From: Actinomycetales bacterium
Lineage (GTDB): Bacteria; Actinomycetota; Actinomycetes; Actinomycetales; Dermabacteraceae
DNA: 5,493 nt
NCBI GenBank assembly: GCA_012799425.1
Contig: JAAZLF010000263.1
Span: 1 to 5,493, forward strand
Direction of reading: 5' to 3'
Every line of letters starts with the position of its first letter. Position 1 is the stretch's first letter. Of the stretch, positions 1-5,239 are shown in pieces. The position numbers were made by a program, and so were the translations under genes. The notes beneath the pieces were generated by a model, which searched no databases, was not told where the DNA came from, and saw only the letters and a program-made list of their open reading frames with translations.

Positions 1-1023
1 CAGACGGTTCTCGAGCCGCAGATGCGGGACATCCGTTCCGGGATCGTAGATCGGCCGGTTCCAGCGCCACACCGTGCCGTTGTGGAGCATCAGCTCGTGC
101 AGCCGCGGCGCGGAGCCCTTGGTGAGCAGCGGCTCCTCGGCCATCTCCCGCGACTCGGGGATCAGCGCCGGGAACAGCCGCACGTTCTCCTCGAAGAGGT
201 CGAACATCGAGGTGATCCAGCGTTCGCCGAACCACACCCGCGGCCGCACGCCCTGCGCGGCGTACTCCGGCGGCCGAGCGTCCAGGGCCTGTGTGAAGGT
301 GGGGATGCGGGTCTCGTGCCACAGCCGCTTGCCCAGCAGGAAGGGCGAGTTCGCGGCGAGCGCGACCTGCGGCCCGGCGATCGCCTGGGCGGCGTTCCAG
401 GTCGCGGCGAAGTGCTCCGGCGGCACCTGCAGATGCAGCTGCATCGACGTGCACGCGGACTCCGGGGCGATCGAGTCGAAGAGCGCATCGATCCCCATGC
501 CCTTGCCCTCGCCCTCGATACGCAGCTGGATCTCCTCGCCGCGGGCCTCGAGCACGCTGTTCTCGAGGGCCTCGTAGCGGGCACCGGGCGCACGCCACTC
601 CTCGTCGTCGAACAGCTCCGTGCTGACGGTGGGCAGGTGACCGATCGGCACCACCCGCGCCCCGCGCGCCCGGGCGACGGCGTCGGCGCGGGCGATCTTC
701 TCGGTCAGCTCCTGCTCGAGCTCCCGCAGCCCGCTGCCCTGCGGACGGGTCACCGGGAGGTTCGCCTCGAGGTTGAAGCGGCCGATCTCGTGGACGTAGT
801 CCTCCTCATCCAGCTCCTCGAGCAGCAGATCGGCGATCAGCGCCGGCGCCATCGTGTCCGTGCGCGCGAGGTTCATCTCGAGCTCGACGCCCACGGTGCC
901 CTCGTCGGTGAACTCCGCCGTGTCGAGGAAGGACTCGAAGAGGTCCAGGTTGCGGCGCAGCTCCCGGCGATAGTGCGTGCGCTGGGAGCGGGTGTACTCG
1001 ATGCTGCCGATCTCGCGTCCCAC
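1..1023 (-). CDS. Glutamate-cysteine ligase-like (GCS2-type) protein, C-terminus cut by window edge
   Basis: The first 341 residues of a probable ATP-dependent carboxylate-amine ligase read open to the window edge with no stop. Visible landmarks are GVELEM (residues 45-50), which matches the acidic metal-binding start of GCS2 enzymes; EIGRFNLEANLP (79-90); TSMQLHLQVPPEHFA (192-206); ANSPFLLGKRLWHETRIP (224-241); LHNGTVWRWNRPIYD (313-327); and LRLENR (335-340). The order and wording match an actinobacterial family of about 500 residues annotated as glutamate--cysteine ligase, so roughly 150 residues are missing. The GTG start at 1023 has GGAGGT at 1033-1028, with 5 bases between GGAGG and the start; an in-frame GTG at 1035 overlaps that site and is less likely. 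The gene diverges from the one at 1146. Family members would join glutamate to an amine such as cysteine in the cytosol, but the true substrate of this branch is uncertain, because actinobacteria usually make mycothiol rather than glutathione. Confidence 0.8.
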   Translation of the reverse strand, partial: MGREIGSIEYTRSQRTHYRRELRRNLDLFESFLDTAEFTDEGTVGVELEMNLARTDTMAPALIADLLLEELDEEDYVHEIGRFNLEANLPVTRPQGSGLRELEQELTEKIARADAVARARGARVVPIGHLPTVSTELFDDEEWRAPGARYEALENSVLEARGEEIQLRIEGEGKGMGIDALFDSIAPESACTSMQLHLQVPPEHFAATWNAAQAIAGPQVALAANSPFLLGKRLWHETRIPTFTQALDARPPEYAAQGVRPRVWFGERWITSMFDLFEENVRLFPALIPESREMAEEPLLTKGSAPRLHELMLHNGTVWRWNRPIYDPGTDVPHLRLENRL

Positions 1024-1145
1024 GGTGACCTCCACTCGAGCAGGGATGGGAGGTCTCATCCAAGCACGTCGGAGGGCCCGGCGGGGCACGGCGGACCGGC
1101 CGGCAGGGCGGGGAGATCCGCCGGCAGGCGTGACAGACTGATCGC
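1024..1145. promoter_or_regulatory. Divergent intergenic promoter region
   Basis: These 122 bases separate two divergent genes and should hold both promoters. The nine-base word GCCGGCAGG occurs at 1099-1107 and again at 1120-1128, spaced exactly 21 bp, about two helical turns. GGCGGA (1090-1095) and TCCGCC (1117-1122) form an inverted pair around the first copy. A weak -10-like hexamer, CAGACT at 1134-1139, lies 6 bases before the GTG at 1146. I see no convincing -35 element on either strand. Promoter function is inferred from gene orientation. Confidence 0.4.
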
Positions 1146-1940
1146 GTGAGCACGCCGATGAACAACTCCCTGCCCTGGCCCGCCGACGCCGAGGTGCTGC
1201 CGGTCGCCGCCGTGCGCCCCGTGCTGGACCGCCTGGCCTCCCTGTCCACCACCCACGAGCAGGACGCCGCCGCGATCCCCGGCCTCGCCCTCACCGACGA
1301 GGAGGTCGCGGCCGATCCGCCGCCCGCGCTCGAGCAGATCGCCGACGAGCTCGGCGGGGTGAGGGTGCGCGGGCTGACCATGCTCACCCTCCAGATCGAG
1401 GACCGCACCGACGTGGGGCCCTACACCCTGCTGGGGCCCGCGACCTCGTTCTACCCCCTGTACGAGACCCCGGAGGCCGCCGTGGTGCTCGCCCTGGACG
1501 AGGACGGCACCCCCGGCGCGGTCTACGGCATCGGCGAGGACCTCGCCCTCCGGCTCGCAGCTGATGACCTCGGCGCCTACCTCGAGCGCTTCACCGACGC
1601 CCTCGAGGCGACCCTGACCGCGCTCGCGGAGCGTGGCCCGGCCGACGAGGACTCCGAGGACGCCCGCACCGACGCCGCCGAACAGCTGATGGACCAGCAC
1701 CTGTTCGCCGAGCTGCTGGGCATGACCGAGCAGGCGGACGCCGCCGAGGTGCCGCTGCAGGACCCCGCCTCCTCGGGCCTGACGGGCCTGCCCGCCGGCG
1801 CGCTCGCCGCCGCCGATCTGCGGGAGGCGCCCGTCGGCGCGTGCGTGGACCTGATGGAGTTCGACGCCCCCGGCGATCCTCTCGAGATGCAGATCGCCTG
1901 GAGCGAGCGCGGCCGCGTGATCGCCCTGCTCGGAGGCTGA
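1146..1940 (+). CDS. Acidic 264-aa protein, possible SUKH (SMI1/KNR4-like) immunity protein
   Basis: I do not firmly recognise this protein. It is cytosolic in character, with no signal peptide or membrane segment, and strongly acidic. Residues about 60-155 (an LEQIADELGG helix, LTMLTLQIEDRTDVGPYTLL, then VVLALDEDGTPGAVYGIGED and an AYLERFTDAL helix) have the helix, strand, 'glycine-rich hairpin', terminal helix flow of SUKH domains, which commonly neutralise secreted toxins. The C-terminal part (165-264) is Ala/Glu/Asp-rich and ends in a strand-like MQIAWSERGRVIALLGG. The GTG at 1146 has no clear Shine-Dalgarno sequence; a CAGACT box 6 bases upstream would suit a leaderless transcript. An ATG at 1158 is an in-frame alternative. 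It lies 141 bases upstream of the WXG-nuclease toxin in the same direction, which fits an immunity role, but a general hypothetical protein remains possible. Confidence 0.75.
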   Translation: MSTPMNNSLPWPADAEVLPVAAVRPVLDRLASLSTTHEQDAAAIPGLALTDEEVAADPPPALEQIADELGGVRVRGLTMLTLQIEDRTDVGPYTLLGPATSFYPLYETPEAAVVLALDEDGTPGAVYGIGEDLALRLAADDLGAYLERFTDALEATLTALAERGPADEDSEDARTDAAEQLMDQHLFAELLGMTEQADAAEVPLQDPASSGLTGLPAGALAAADLREAPVGACVDLMEFDAPGDPLEMQIAWSERGRVIALLGG

Positions 1941-1994
1941 GCACCGCCGGCCCATGGCCTGACGGCGGCGCCGGAGTGAACACTCGGCGGCACT

Positions 1995-2028
1995 GCACGG
2001 GATGGGGAGAACTCCCCATGGTCCGTGC
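1995..2028. promoter_or_regulatory. Interrupted palindrome upstream of the toxin gene (operator or terminator)
   Basis: The arms ATGGGGAG (2002-2009) and CTCCCCAT (2012-2019) are perfect inverted repeats around a two-base AA centre. Outside them GCACGG (1995-2000) and CCGTGC (2023-2028) extend the symmetry after a small asymmetric bulge (G versus GGT), giving 14 matched pairs. The short centre favours a protein-binding DNA palindrome over an RNA hairpin. It sits 55 bases after the stop at 1940 and 53 before the toxin GTG at 2082. There is no T-run, so a U-tailed terminator is not supported. Confidence 0.45.
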
Positions 2029-2042
2029 CAGAGCGTGCTCCG

Positions 2043-2048
2043 TACGGT
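2043..2048 (+). promoter_or_regulatory. Possible -10 box of the toxin gene
   Basis: TACGGT fits the actinobacterial TAnnnT -10 pattern and would place transcription start near 2055, leaving a short leader containing the ribosome site at 2070-2076. The expected -35 position (about 2020-2025) has no good match and falls in the right arm of the 1995-2028 palindrome, so a regulator bound there could block the promoter. This is inference from spacing only. Confidence 0.3.
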
Positions 2049-2069
2049 GAGCCCGTCGTGGCCATGAGC

Positions 2070-2076
2070 GGGGGAG
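2070..2076 (+). promoter_or_regulatory. Ribosome binding site deciding the GTG start at 2082
   Basis: GGGGGAG lies 5 bases before the GTG at 2082. The other in-frame starts, GTG 2025 and ATG 2064, lack such a site, and the protein from 2082 begins directly with the MNVFQGAD opening that WXG100-like domains usually show. Confidence 0.6.
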
Positions 2077-2081
2077 AGCAC

Positions 2082-3314
2082 GTGAACGTTTTCCAGGGGG
2101 CCGATACCGGGGCGCTGCGGCAGACCGCGGGCACCATGGCCGGCGGCGCCGAGCGGATCGACGACCTCGCCCTGCGCCTGGGATCGCTGATCGACTCCGT
2201 GACCTGGGCGGGCCCGGACGCCGACTCCTTCCGTGCCGACTGGGACGCACGGGTGCGCCCGGCCCTGTTCGAGCGCGGTGCGCAGCTGCGGGCCGGCGGC
2301 CACGAGCTGGACATGCACGCCGAGGAGCAGGACCACGCCTCGGATGCCGGGGGAGGGGGAGCCGCGGAGCCGTCCGCCCCGCCGCCCCTGCCGACTCTCC
2401 GAGGCCCGTCGGCCGCATCGACCCGGCCGGCCCCATCGACTCCGCTGCCCGGGGGAGGTGCCGCCTTCACCCGGACCGCGAGCGCCGCGGACGTCTCCCA
2501 GCAGATCGGCGAGGAGGCGCTCGCCTTCCCCGAGACCGGCATGGAGCTCAGCCCGCCGCCCACCGACGAGACCGTCACCGTCGGCGAAGGGCACGAGCTC
2601 GCGCCCGACGGGGACGAGAACCCCTTCGGGATCGACGACGACGGCGCACCGCTCGAGCTCGCCCCCGACACCAGCTACGAGGTGGGCGAGCACGGCACCT
2701 ACTACACCGATGGCGAGGGCCGCATCAGCTATGTCGAGGCCGACGGCGGCGGGGAGGAGATGAACCCCAACCTCCGCGACGTCTTCCCCGAGGCGACCTA
2801 CCACGTCAACGACTCGACCTACTACCGCACCGACGAGCTGGGCCGCACCGAGCACATGTACGTCCCCGAGGTGATCGTCGACCGCGACATGGCCCGCAGC
2901 CAGTCGATCCAGTCGAAGATCGCCGAGCGCTGGGACATGGCCGGGGACGGGACCTCAGAGCCGGTCGAGTTCAACGCCGGGCACGTGCTGGCGCGCCAGC
3001 TCGGAGGGGTCCGAGAGGAGATCAACTACACCCGTCAGTGGGACGAGGTGAACCAGGCTCGCAGCGGCCGGGACACCATCTACACCTACGAGTCGCTGAT
3101 GGCCGACGGCATCACCGACGACGACCGCTCCTACTCGTACGAGACCTTCGTGACCTGGGGTGATGAGCAGCCCGCGGGGGTCGGGCCCGCACATGACAGC
3201 GAGCCCTGGCAGTACGTCCCCGAAGGGTACGACGTGCACATCCGCGACAGCGGCGAGAAGATCGTGGACGAGCACCTGCCCAACTACCCTGAAGGCGCCC
3301 GATTCCCCGGCTGA
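2082..3314 (+). CDS. WXG100-like domain polymorphic toxin with DNA/RNA non-specific endonuclease-like C-terminus
   Basis: This 410-residue protein is a probable type VII (ESX)-exported antibacterial nuclease. Residues 1-88 are a WXG100-like helical hairpin: MNVFQGADTGALRQTAGTM, then VTWAGPDADSF with the W-x-G turn at 42-44, then a second helix ending EEQDHAS. Residues 89-135 are a Gly/Pro/Ala linker and about 140-235 an acidic spacer. From about 236 the sequence resembles Endonuclea_NS_2 toxins: TYHVNDSTYYRTDELGR (239-255), FNAGHVLARQLGG (297-309) with candidate catalytic His301, and INYTRQWDEVNQ (314-325) with candidate metal-binding Asn315 and Asn324. The usual Asp or Arg before GH is Ala here. 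No signal peptide is seen, as expected for ESX substrates. It is followed by a YezG-like gene, its likely immunity partner. B. subtilis YeeF, an LXG protein with a nuclease C-terminus, is the nearest known parallel. Target (DNA or RNA) and activity are inferred. Confidence 0.8.
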   Translation: MNVFQGADTGALRQTAGTMAGGAERIDDLALRLGSLIDSVTWAGPDADSFRADWDARVRPALFERGAQLRAGGHELDMHAEEQDHASDAGGGGAAEPSAPPPLPTLRGPSAASTRPAPSTPLPGGGAAFTRTASAADVSQQIGEEALAFPETGMELSPPPTDETVTVGEGHELAPDGDENPFGIDDDGAPLELAPDTSYEVGEHGTYYTDGEGRISYVEADGGGEEMNPNLRDVFPEATYHVNDSTYYRTDELGRTEHMYVPEVIVDRDMARSQSIQSKIAERWDMAGDGTSEPVEFNAGHVLARQLGGVREEINYTRQWDEVNQARSGRDTIYTYESLMADGITDDDRSYSYETFVTWGDEQPAGVGPAHDSEPWQYVPEGYDVHIRDSGEKIVDEHLPNYPEGARFPG

Positions 3315-3335
3315 GCCGCTCTCGCCGCGGCTCGG
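3311..3335 (+). terminator. Hairpin at the toxin stop codon, possible terminator or attenuator
   Basis: GAGCCGC (3313-3319) and GCGGCTC (3327-3333) pair perfectly around a seven-base loop. A T-G wobble and an outer C-G pair extend the stem to nine pairs and take in the TGA stop at 3312-3314. The following bases are C-rich with no T-run, so it is at best a U-less terminator or a 3' stabiliser. Its place between toxin and immunity genes means it could lower read-through into the downstream gene. Confidence 0.4.
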
Positions 3336-3352
3336 CCCCTCCCAGCCCGCTG

Positions 3353-3404
3353 CGCCGACCGATCCTGACCCGCGATCCTGCCGACCGTCCCCGCCGACCG
3401 ATCC
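3353..3404 (+). repeat. Short direct repeats between toxin and immunity genes
   Basis: CGCCGACCGATCC occurs at 3353-3365 and again at 3392-3404, 39 bp apart. A third partial copy, CCGACCG, lies at 3381-3387, and GATCCTG occurs at 3361-3367 and 3374-3380. The pattern suggests local slippage or a recombination scar in the 106-base gap before the immunity gene. No promoter motif is evident. Confidence 0.5.
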
Positions 3405-3409
3405 CCTGT

Positions 3410-3415
3410 GGAGGG
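3410..3415 (+). promoter_or_regulatory. Ribosome binding site deciding the GTG start at 3421
   Basis: GGAGGG lies 5 bases before the GTG at 3421. The reading frame is open back to 3160, but that part overlaps the toxin gene in another frame and has no comparable ribosome site, so the short form of the immunity candidate is preferred. Confidence 0.6.
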
Positions 3416-3420
3416 ACCCC

Positions 3421-3900
3421 GTGAGCCAGACCCCGCCCCCGCCCCGCTCCCCGATGGAGCGCCAGGGCGCCCTGATCCAGGACCTCGTCAGGGTGCTGCT
3501 GAGCTCGCTCGACCTCCCCGACAGCTGGGCCCGCGTGGGCGCCGCTTTCATCCCGCACGGCGAGGGATGGGCCGGGCGCCTGGTGATCACCGACCGCGAC
3601 GGCACCCCCGGCGGCGGCGACACCGCCTTCGCGGCGGACTCGCGGATCACGCTGCTGCTGGACGCTCTCCAGCAGGCCGCCGCCGAGCAGCGGCAGGCTT
3701 TCCTCTCCTTCCAGCTGGAGGCCGTGCGCAGCGCGGAGGATCCCGAGCGGATCCGCCTCGAGACCGACATGAACTACGACCGCGACCCCGGCAGCTTCGG
3801 CGACCTCGGAGGGGTCGACGCGGCCTACGCCCGCCGGCTCGCCGCGCAGGTGGGGAAGGATCAGCTGCCGGGCTGGGTGCAGGAGCTGCTCGGGGCCTGA
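3421..3900 (+). CDS. YezG-like (DUF600) immunity protein candidate
   Basis: This 159-residue soluble protein probably binds and neutralises the nuclease encoded just upstream. Its layout matches YezG/DUF600 immunity proteins: an N-terminal helix (LIQDLVRVLLSSL, 18-30), the LPDSWARVG turn (32-40), strands around FIPHGEGWAGRLVITD (43-58), a long helix with R91-x-x-F94 (LLLDALQQAAAEQRQAFLSF), a strand then the acidic block RLETDMNYDRDPGSF (112-126), and a final helix pair ending LPGWVQELLGA. In the family that late segment has the form 'K/R-F-x-x-D-x-x-Y-D', echoed here by the L-E-T-D-M-N-Y-D stretch. There is no signal peptide, which fits a cytosolic immunity role. It starts 106 bases after the toxin stop; a hairpin and short repeats lie between. 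Family assignment rests on pattern and context, so a distinct immunity family is possible. Confidence 0.75.
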   Translation: MSQTPPPPRSPMERQGALIQDLVRVLLSSLDLPDSWARVGAAFIPHGEGWAGRLVITDRDGTPGGGDTAFAADSRITLLLDALQQAAAEQRQAFLSFQLEAVRSAEDPERIRLETDMNYDRDPGSFGDLGGVDAAYARRLAAQVGKDQLPGWVQELLGA

Positions 3901-3927
3901 GGCGCCACGGCGGCCGACGGCGGGGTC

Positions 3928-3933
3928 TACCCT
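3928..3933 (+). promoter_or_regulatory. Possible -10 box for the PabC-like gene
   Basis: TACCCT fits the TAnnnT -10 pattern of actinobacterial promoters and lies 47 bases before the ATG at 3981, giving a short leader with the AGGAG ribosome site at 3969-3973. No clear -35 element is visible. Its presence would separate this gene's transcription from the toxin-immunity pair. Confidence 0.35.
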
Positions 3934-3980
3934 GGTTCAACCGCCTCCCGCCCGGTGAGGCCCCGATCAGGAGCCGCGAC

Positions 3981-4880
3981 ATGACCACGCACAGCCCGGA
4001 CATCCCCGCTCCGGTCCTCGTCCTCGTCCCCGGCGTCACCGACGCCCCCACGGACGGCGACGCCCGTTTCCACGTCGCCGACGAGACCGCCCCGCAGCTC
4101 GCGGTCACCGACCTCGTGGCCACCCGCGGCGACGGCGTCTTCGAGACCATCGGCGCCTTCGACGGCGTGCCCGTCAACGTCATCCCCCACCTCGAGCGTC
4201 TCGCCCGCAGCGCCGCCATGGTCGATCTGCCCGCACCGGACCTGGAGACCCTCGTCGAAGCGGTCGAGGCGGCGATCTTCGCCCACGAGCCCGTTTCGGA
4301 GCTGAGCGTGCGCGTGATGTACACCCGCGGCATCGAGGGCGCCGGCACCCCCACCTGCTGGATCCACGCCCGCGTCTCCGACGACTGGGCCCCGTACCGC
4401 ACCGGGATGCGCGTGGCCGTGCTCGACCGCGGCCTGTCCACCACCAGCGCACGCACCAGCCCCTGGCTGCTACCCGGCGCGAAGACCCTCAGCTACGCAG
4501 TGAACATGGCCGCCGTGCGCGAGGCGAAGCGCCGCGGCGCGGCCGACGTGCTGTTCGTCGCGAGCGACGGCTATGTCCTCGAAGGCCCCACCTCGACGCT
4601 GCTGGTGCGCCGCGGCGACGAGTTCCTCACCACCCCGGTCAGCGCCGGAGTGCTCGCGGGCACCAGCGTGAGATCGCTGTCCGACCACCTCGAGGCCGAG
4701 CAGGGCACCGGGGTGCGCGAGCAGCTGATGACCGTCGAGGACGTCGCCGGCTCCGACGGTGCCTGGCTGCTGTCCTCGACCCGCCTCGCGGCCCCCATCA
4801 CCCACCTCGACGAGGCGGAGCTGCCGGTGGACCACGAGCTCACCGCCCGCTTCCAGCAGGTGCTCATGGGTCAGGCCTGA
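3981..4880 (+). CDS. pabC: PLP-dependent class IV aminotransferase, probable 4-amino-4-deoxychorismate lyase
   Basis: This complete 299-residue enzyme belongs to fold-type IV PLP enzymes. It most likely converts 4-amino-4-deoxychorismate to p-aminobenzoate and pyruvate in folate synthesis, in the cytosol. Family landmarks appear in order: RGDGVFETIGAFDG (49-62), HLERLARSA (70-78), VRVMYTRGIEGAGTP (110-124), LPGAKTLSYAVNMAAVREA (164-182) with the PLP Schiff-base Lys168, GAADVLFVASDGYVLEGPTS (186-205) with Glu201 expected to contact the pyridine nitrogen, and the late AGVLAGTSVRSL (222-233). Length is normal for the family. The frame is open back to 3408, but the ATG at 3981 has AGGAG 7 bases upstream and gives the usual N-terminus. 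It starts 80 bases after the immunity gene and converges on the SorC gene. A branched-chain or D-amino-acid aminotransferase is the alternative, since no pabB is adjacent; the EGPTST wording favours the lyase. Confidence 0.85.
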   Translation: MTTHSPDIPAPVLVLVPGVTDAPTDGDARFHVADETAPQLAVTDLVATRGDGVFETIGAFDGVPVNVIPHLERLARSAAMVDLPAPDLETLVEAVEAAIFAHEPVSELSVRVMYTRGIEGAGTPTCWIHARVSDDWAPYRTGMRVAVLDRGLSTTSARTSPWLLPGAKTLSYAVNMAAVREAKRRGAADVLFVASDGYVLEGPTSTLLVRRGDEFLTTPVSAGVLAGTSVRSLSDHLEAEQGTGVREQLMTVEDVAGSDGAWLLSSTRLAAPITHLDEAELPVDHELTARFQQVLMGQA

Positions 4881-4889
4881 GACTCGGCC

Positions 4890-5027
4890 CTGCAGGCCAG
4901 CGCCCCGCGCGGCCCCTGCGGGATCGGTCGATCGCCTGAAGGTCAGCGCCCCGCGCGGCCCCTGCGGGATCGGTCGATCGCTTGCAGGCCAGCGCCCCGC
5001 GCGACCCCTGCGGGATCGGGCGATTCC
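4890..5027. repeat. Three tandem 46-bp repeats in the convergent intergenic region
   Basis: Copies run 4890-4935, 4936-4981 and 4982-5027. Copies 1 and 2 differ at two positions; copy 3 differs from copy 1 at five, three of them in the last eight bases. Each unit contains GCGCCCCGCGCG, then CCCCTGCGGGATCGG, and in copies 1-2 ends with the palindrome CGATCG. Within each unit CCCGC and GCGGG can pair. The period is not a multiple of three, so the array is not a coding repeat. It begins 9 bases after the pabC stop. Confidence 0.85.
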
Positions 5028-5061
5028 GAGCCGGAAAAGCGTCGGAGCCGGCTCGGAATCG
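5021..5061. terminator. Perfect 14-bp inverted repeat, candidate bidirectional terminator
   Basis: CGATTCCGAGCCGG (5021-5034) and CCGGCTCGGAATCG (5048-5061) are exact reverse complements around a 13-base loop. The element lies between convergent pabC and sorC-like genes, the usual place for a shared terminator. No T-run follows on either strand, so it would be a U-less, hairpin-only type. Its left arm overlaps the diverged end of the third 46-bp repeat. Confidence 0.5.
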
Positions 5062-5080
5062 ACCGCGCTGAGCACCGTCG

Positions 5081-5174
5081 GGCCTCCCTGGCCCCCTGGC
5101 CCCCTGGCCCCCTGGGCCGCTGGTTCCCTGGCCCGCTGGCTCCCGGGGCCCCGGGGCCCCGGGGCCCCGGGGCC
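5081..5174. repeat. Octamer tandem array (TGGCCCCC to GGGGCCCC)
   Basis: In phase from 5089 the octamers are TGGCCCCC three times (5089-5112), TGGGCCGC, TGGTTCCC, TGGCCCGC, TGGCTCCC, then GGGGCCCC three times (5145-5168) and a partial GGGGCC to 5174. GGCCTCCC at 5081-5088 may be a decayed first unit. The GGGGCCCC part is self-complementary and could fold into long GC hairpins. The eight-base period is not codon-compatible, arguing against translation. Slippage should make copy number variable. Confidence 0.8.
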
Positions 5175-5178
5175 ATTG

Positions 5179-5196
5179 AGCCTCACGGGGGAGGCT
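5179..5196 (-). terminator. Short hairpin downstream of the SorC-family gene
   Basis: AGCCTC (5179-5184) and GAGGCT (5191-5196) form a six-pair stem with a six-base loop, 43 bases past the stop of the minus-strand regulator gene. There is no clear T-run. It overlaps the start of a perfect nine-base tandem repeat, GGCTGCTCG, at 5193-5201 and 5202-5210. Terminator function is a guess from position. Confidence 0.3.
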
Positions 5197-5239
5197 GCTC
5201 GGGCTGCTCGATTCCTGCTCCGGGGCGTCGTCGGCGACC

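Larger units (their letters stand above)
4881..5239. other. 359-base convergent intergenic region without a gene
   Basis: This stretch between the pabC and sorC-like stops holds, in order, three 46-bp tandem repeats, a perfect 14-bp inverted repeat, a GC octamer array, a short hairpin and a nine-base tandem repeat. Open frames crossing it on both strands are long only because stop codons are rare in such GC-rich sequence; they give Pro/Gly/Arg-rich translations with no domain and no ribosome site. Confidence 0.75.

Noticed and set aside
22..1149. Long plus-strand open frame opposite the GCS2-like gene
   Set aside because: Its translation is Arg/Gly/Leu-rich without domains, while the opposite strand encodes a recognisable family with a good ribosome site.
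2025..2081. Earlier toxin starts at 2025 or 2064
   Set aside because: Neither has a good ribosome site, and 2025 lies inside the palindrome. The WXG-like domain begins naturally at 2082.
1056..2855. 599-codon minus-strand open frame
   Set aside because: It runs antisense across two plus-strand genes with family features; the translation is low-complexity and reflects GC-rich codon bias.
3160..3420. N-terminal extension of the immunity candidate overlapping the toxin gene
   Set aside because: The extension is Pro/Ser-rich, lacks a ribosome site and overlaps the toxin coding region; GGAGGG before 3421 marks the start.
4890..5027. CRISPR array
   Set aside because: The three 46-bp units are directly adjacent with no unique spacers, and no cas genes are present.
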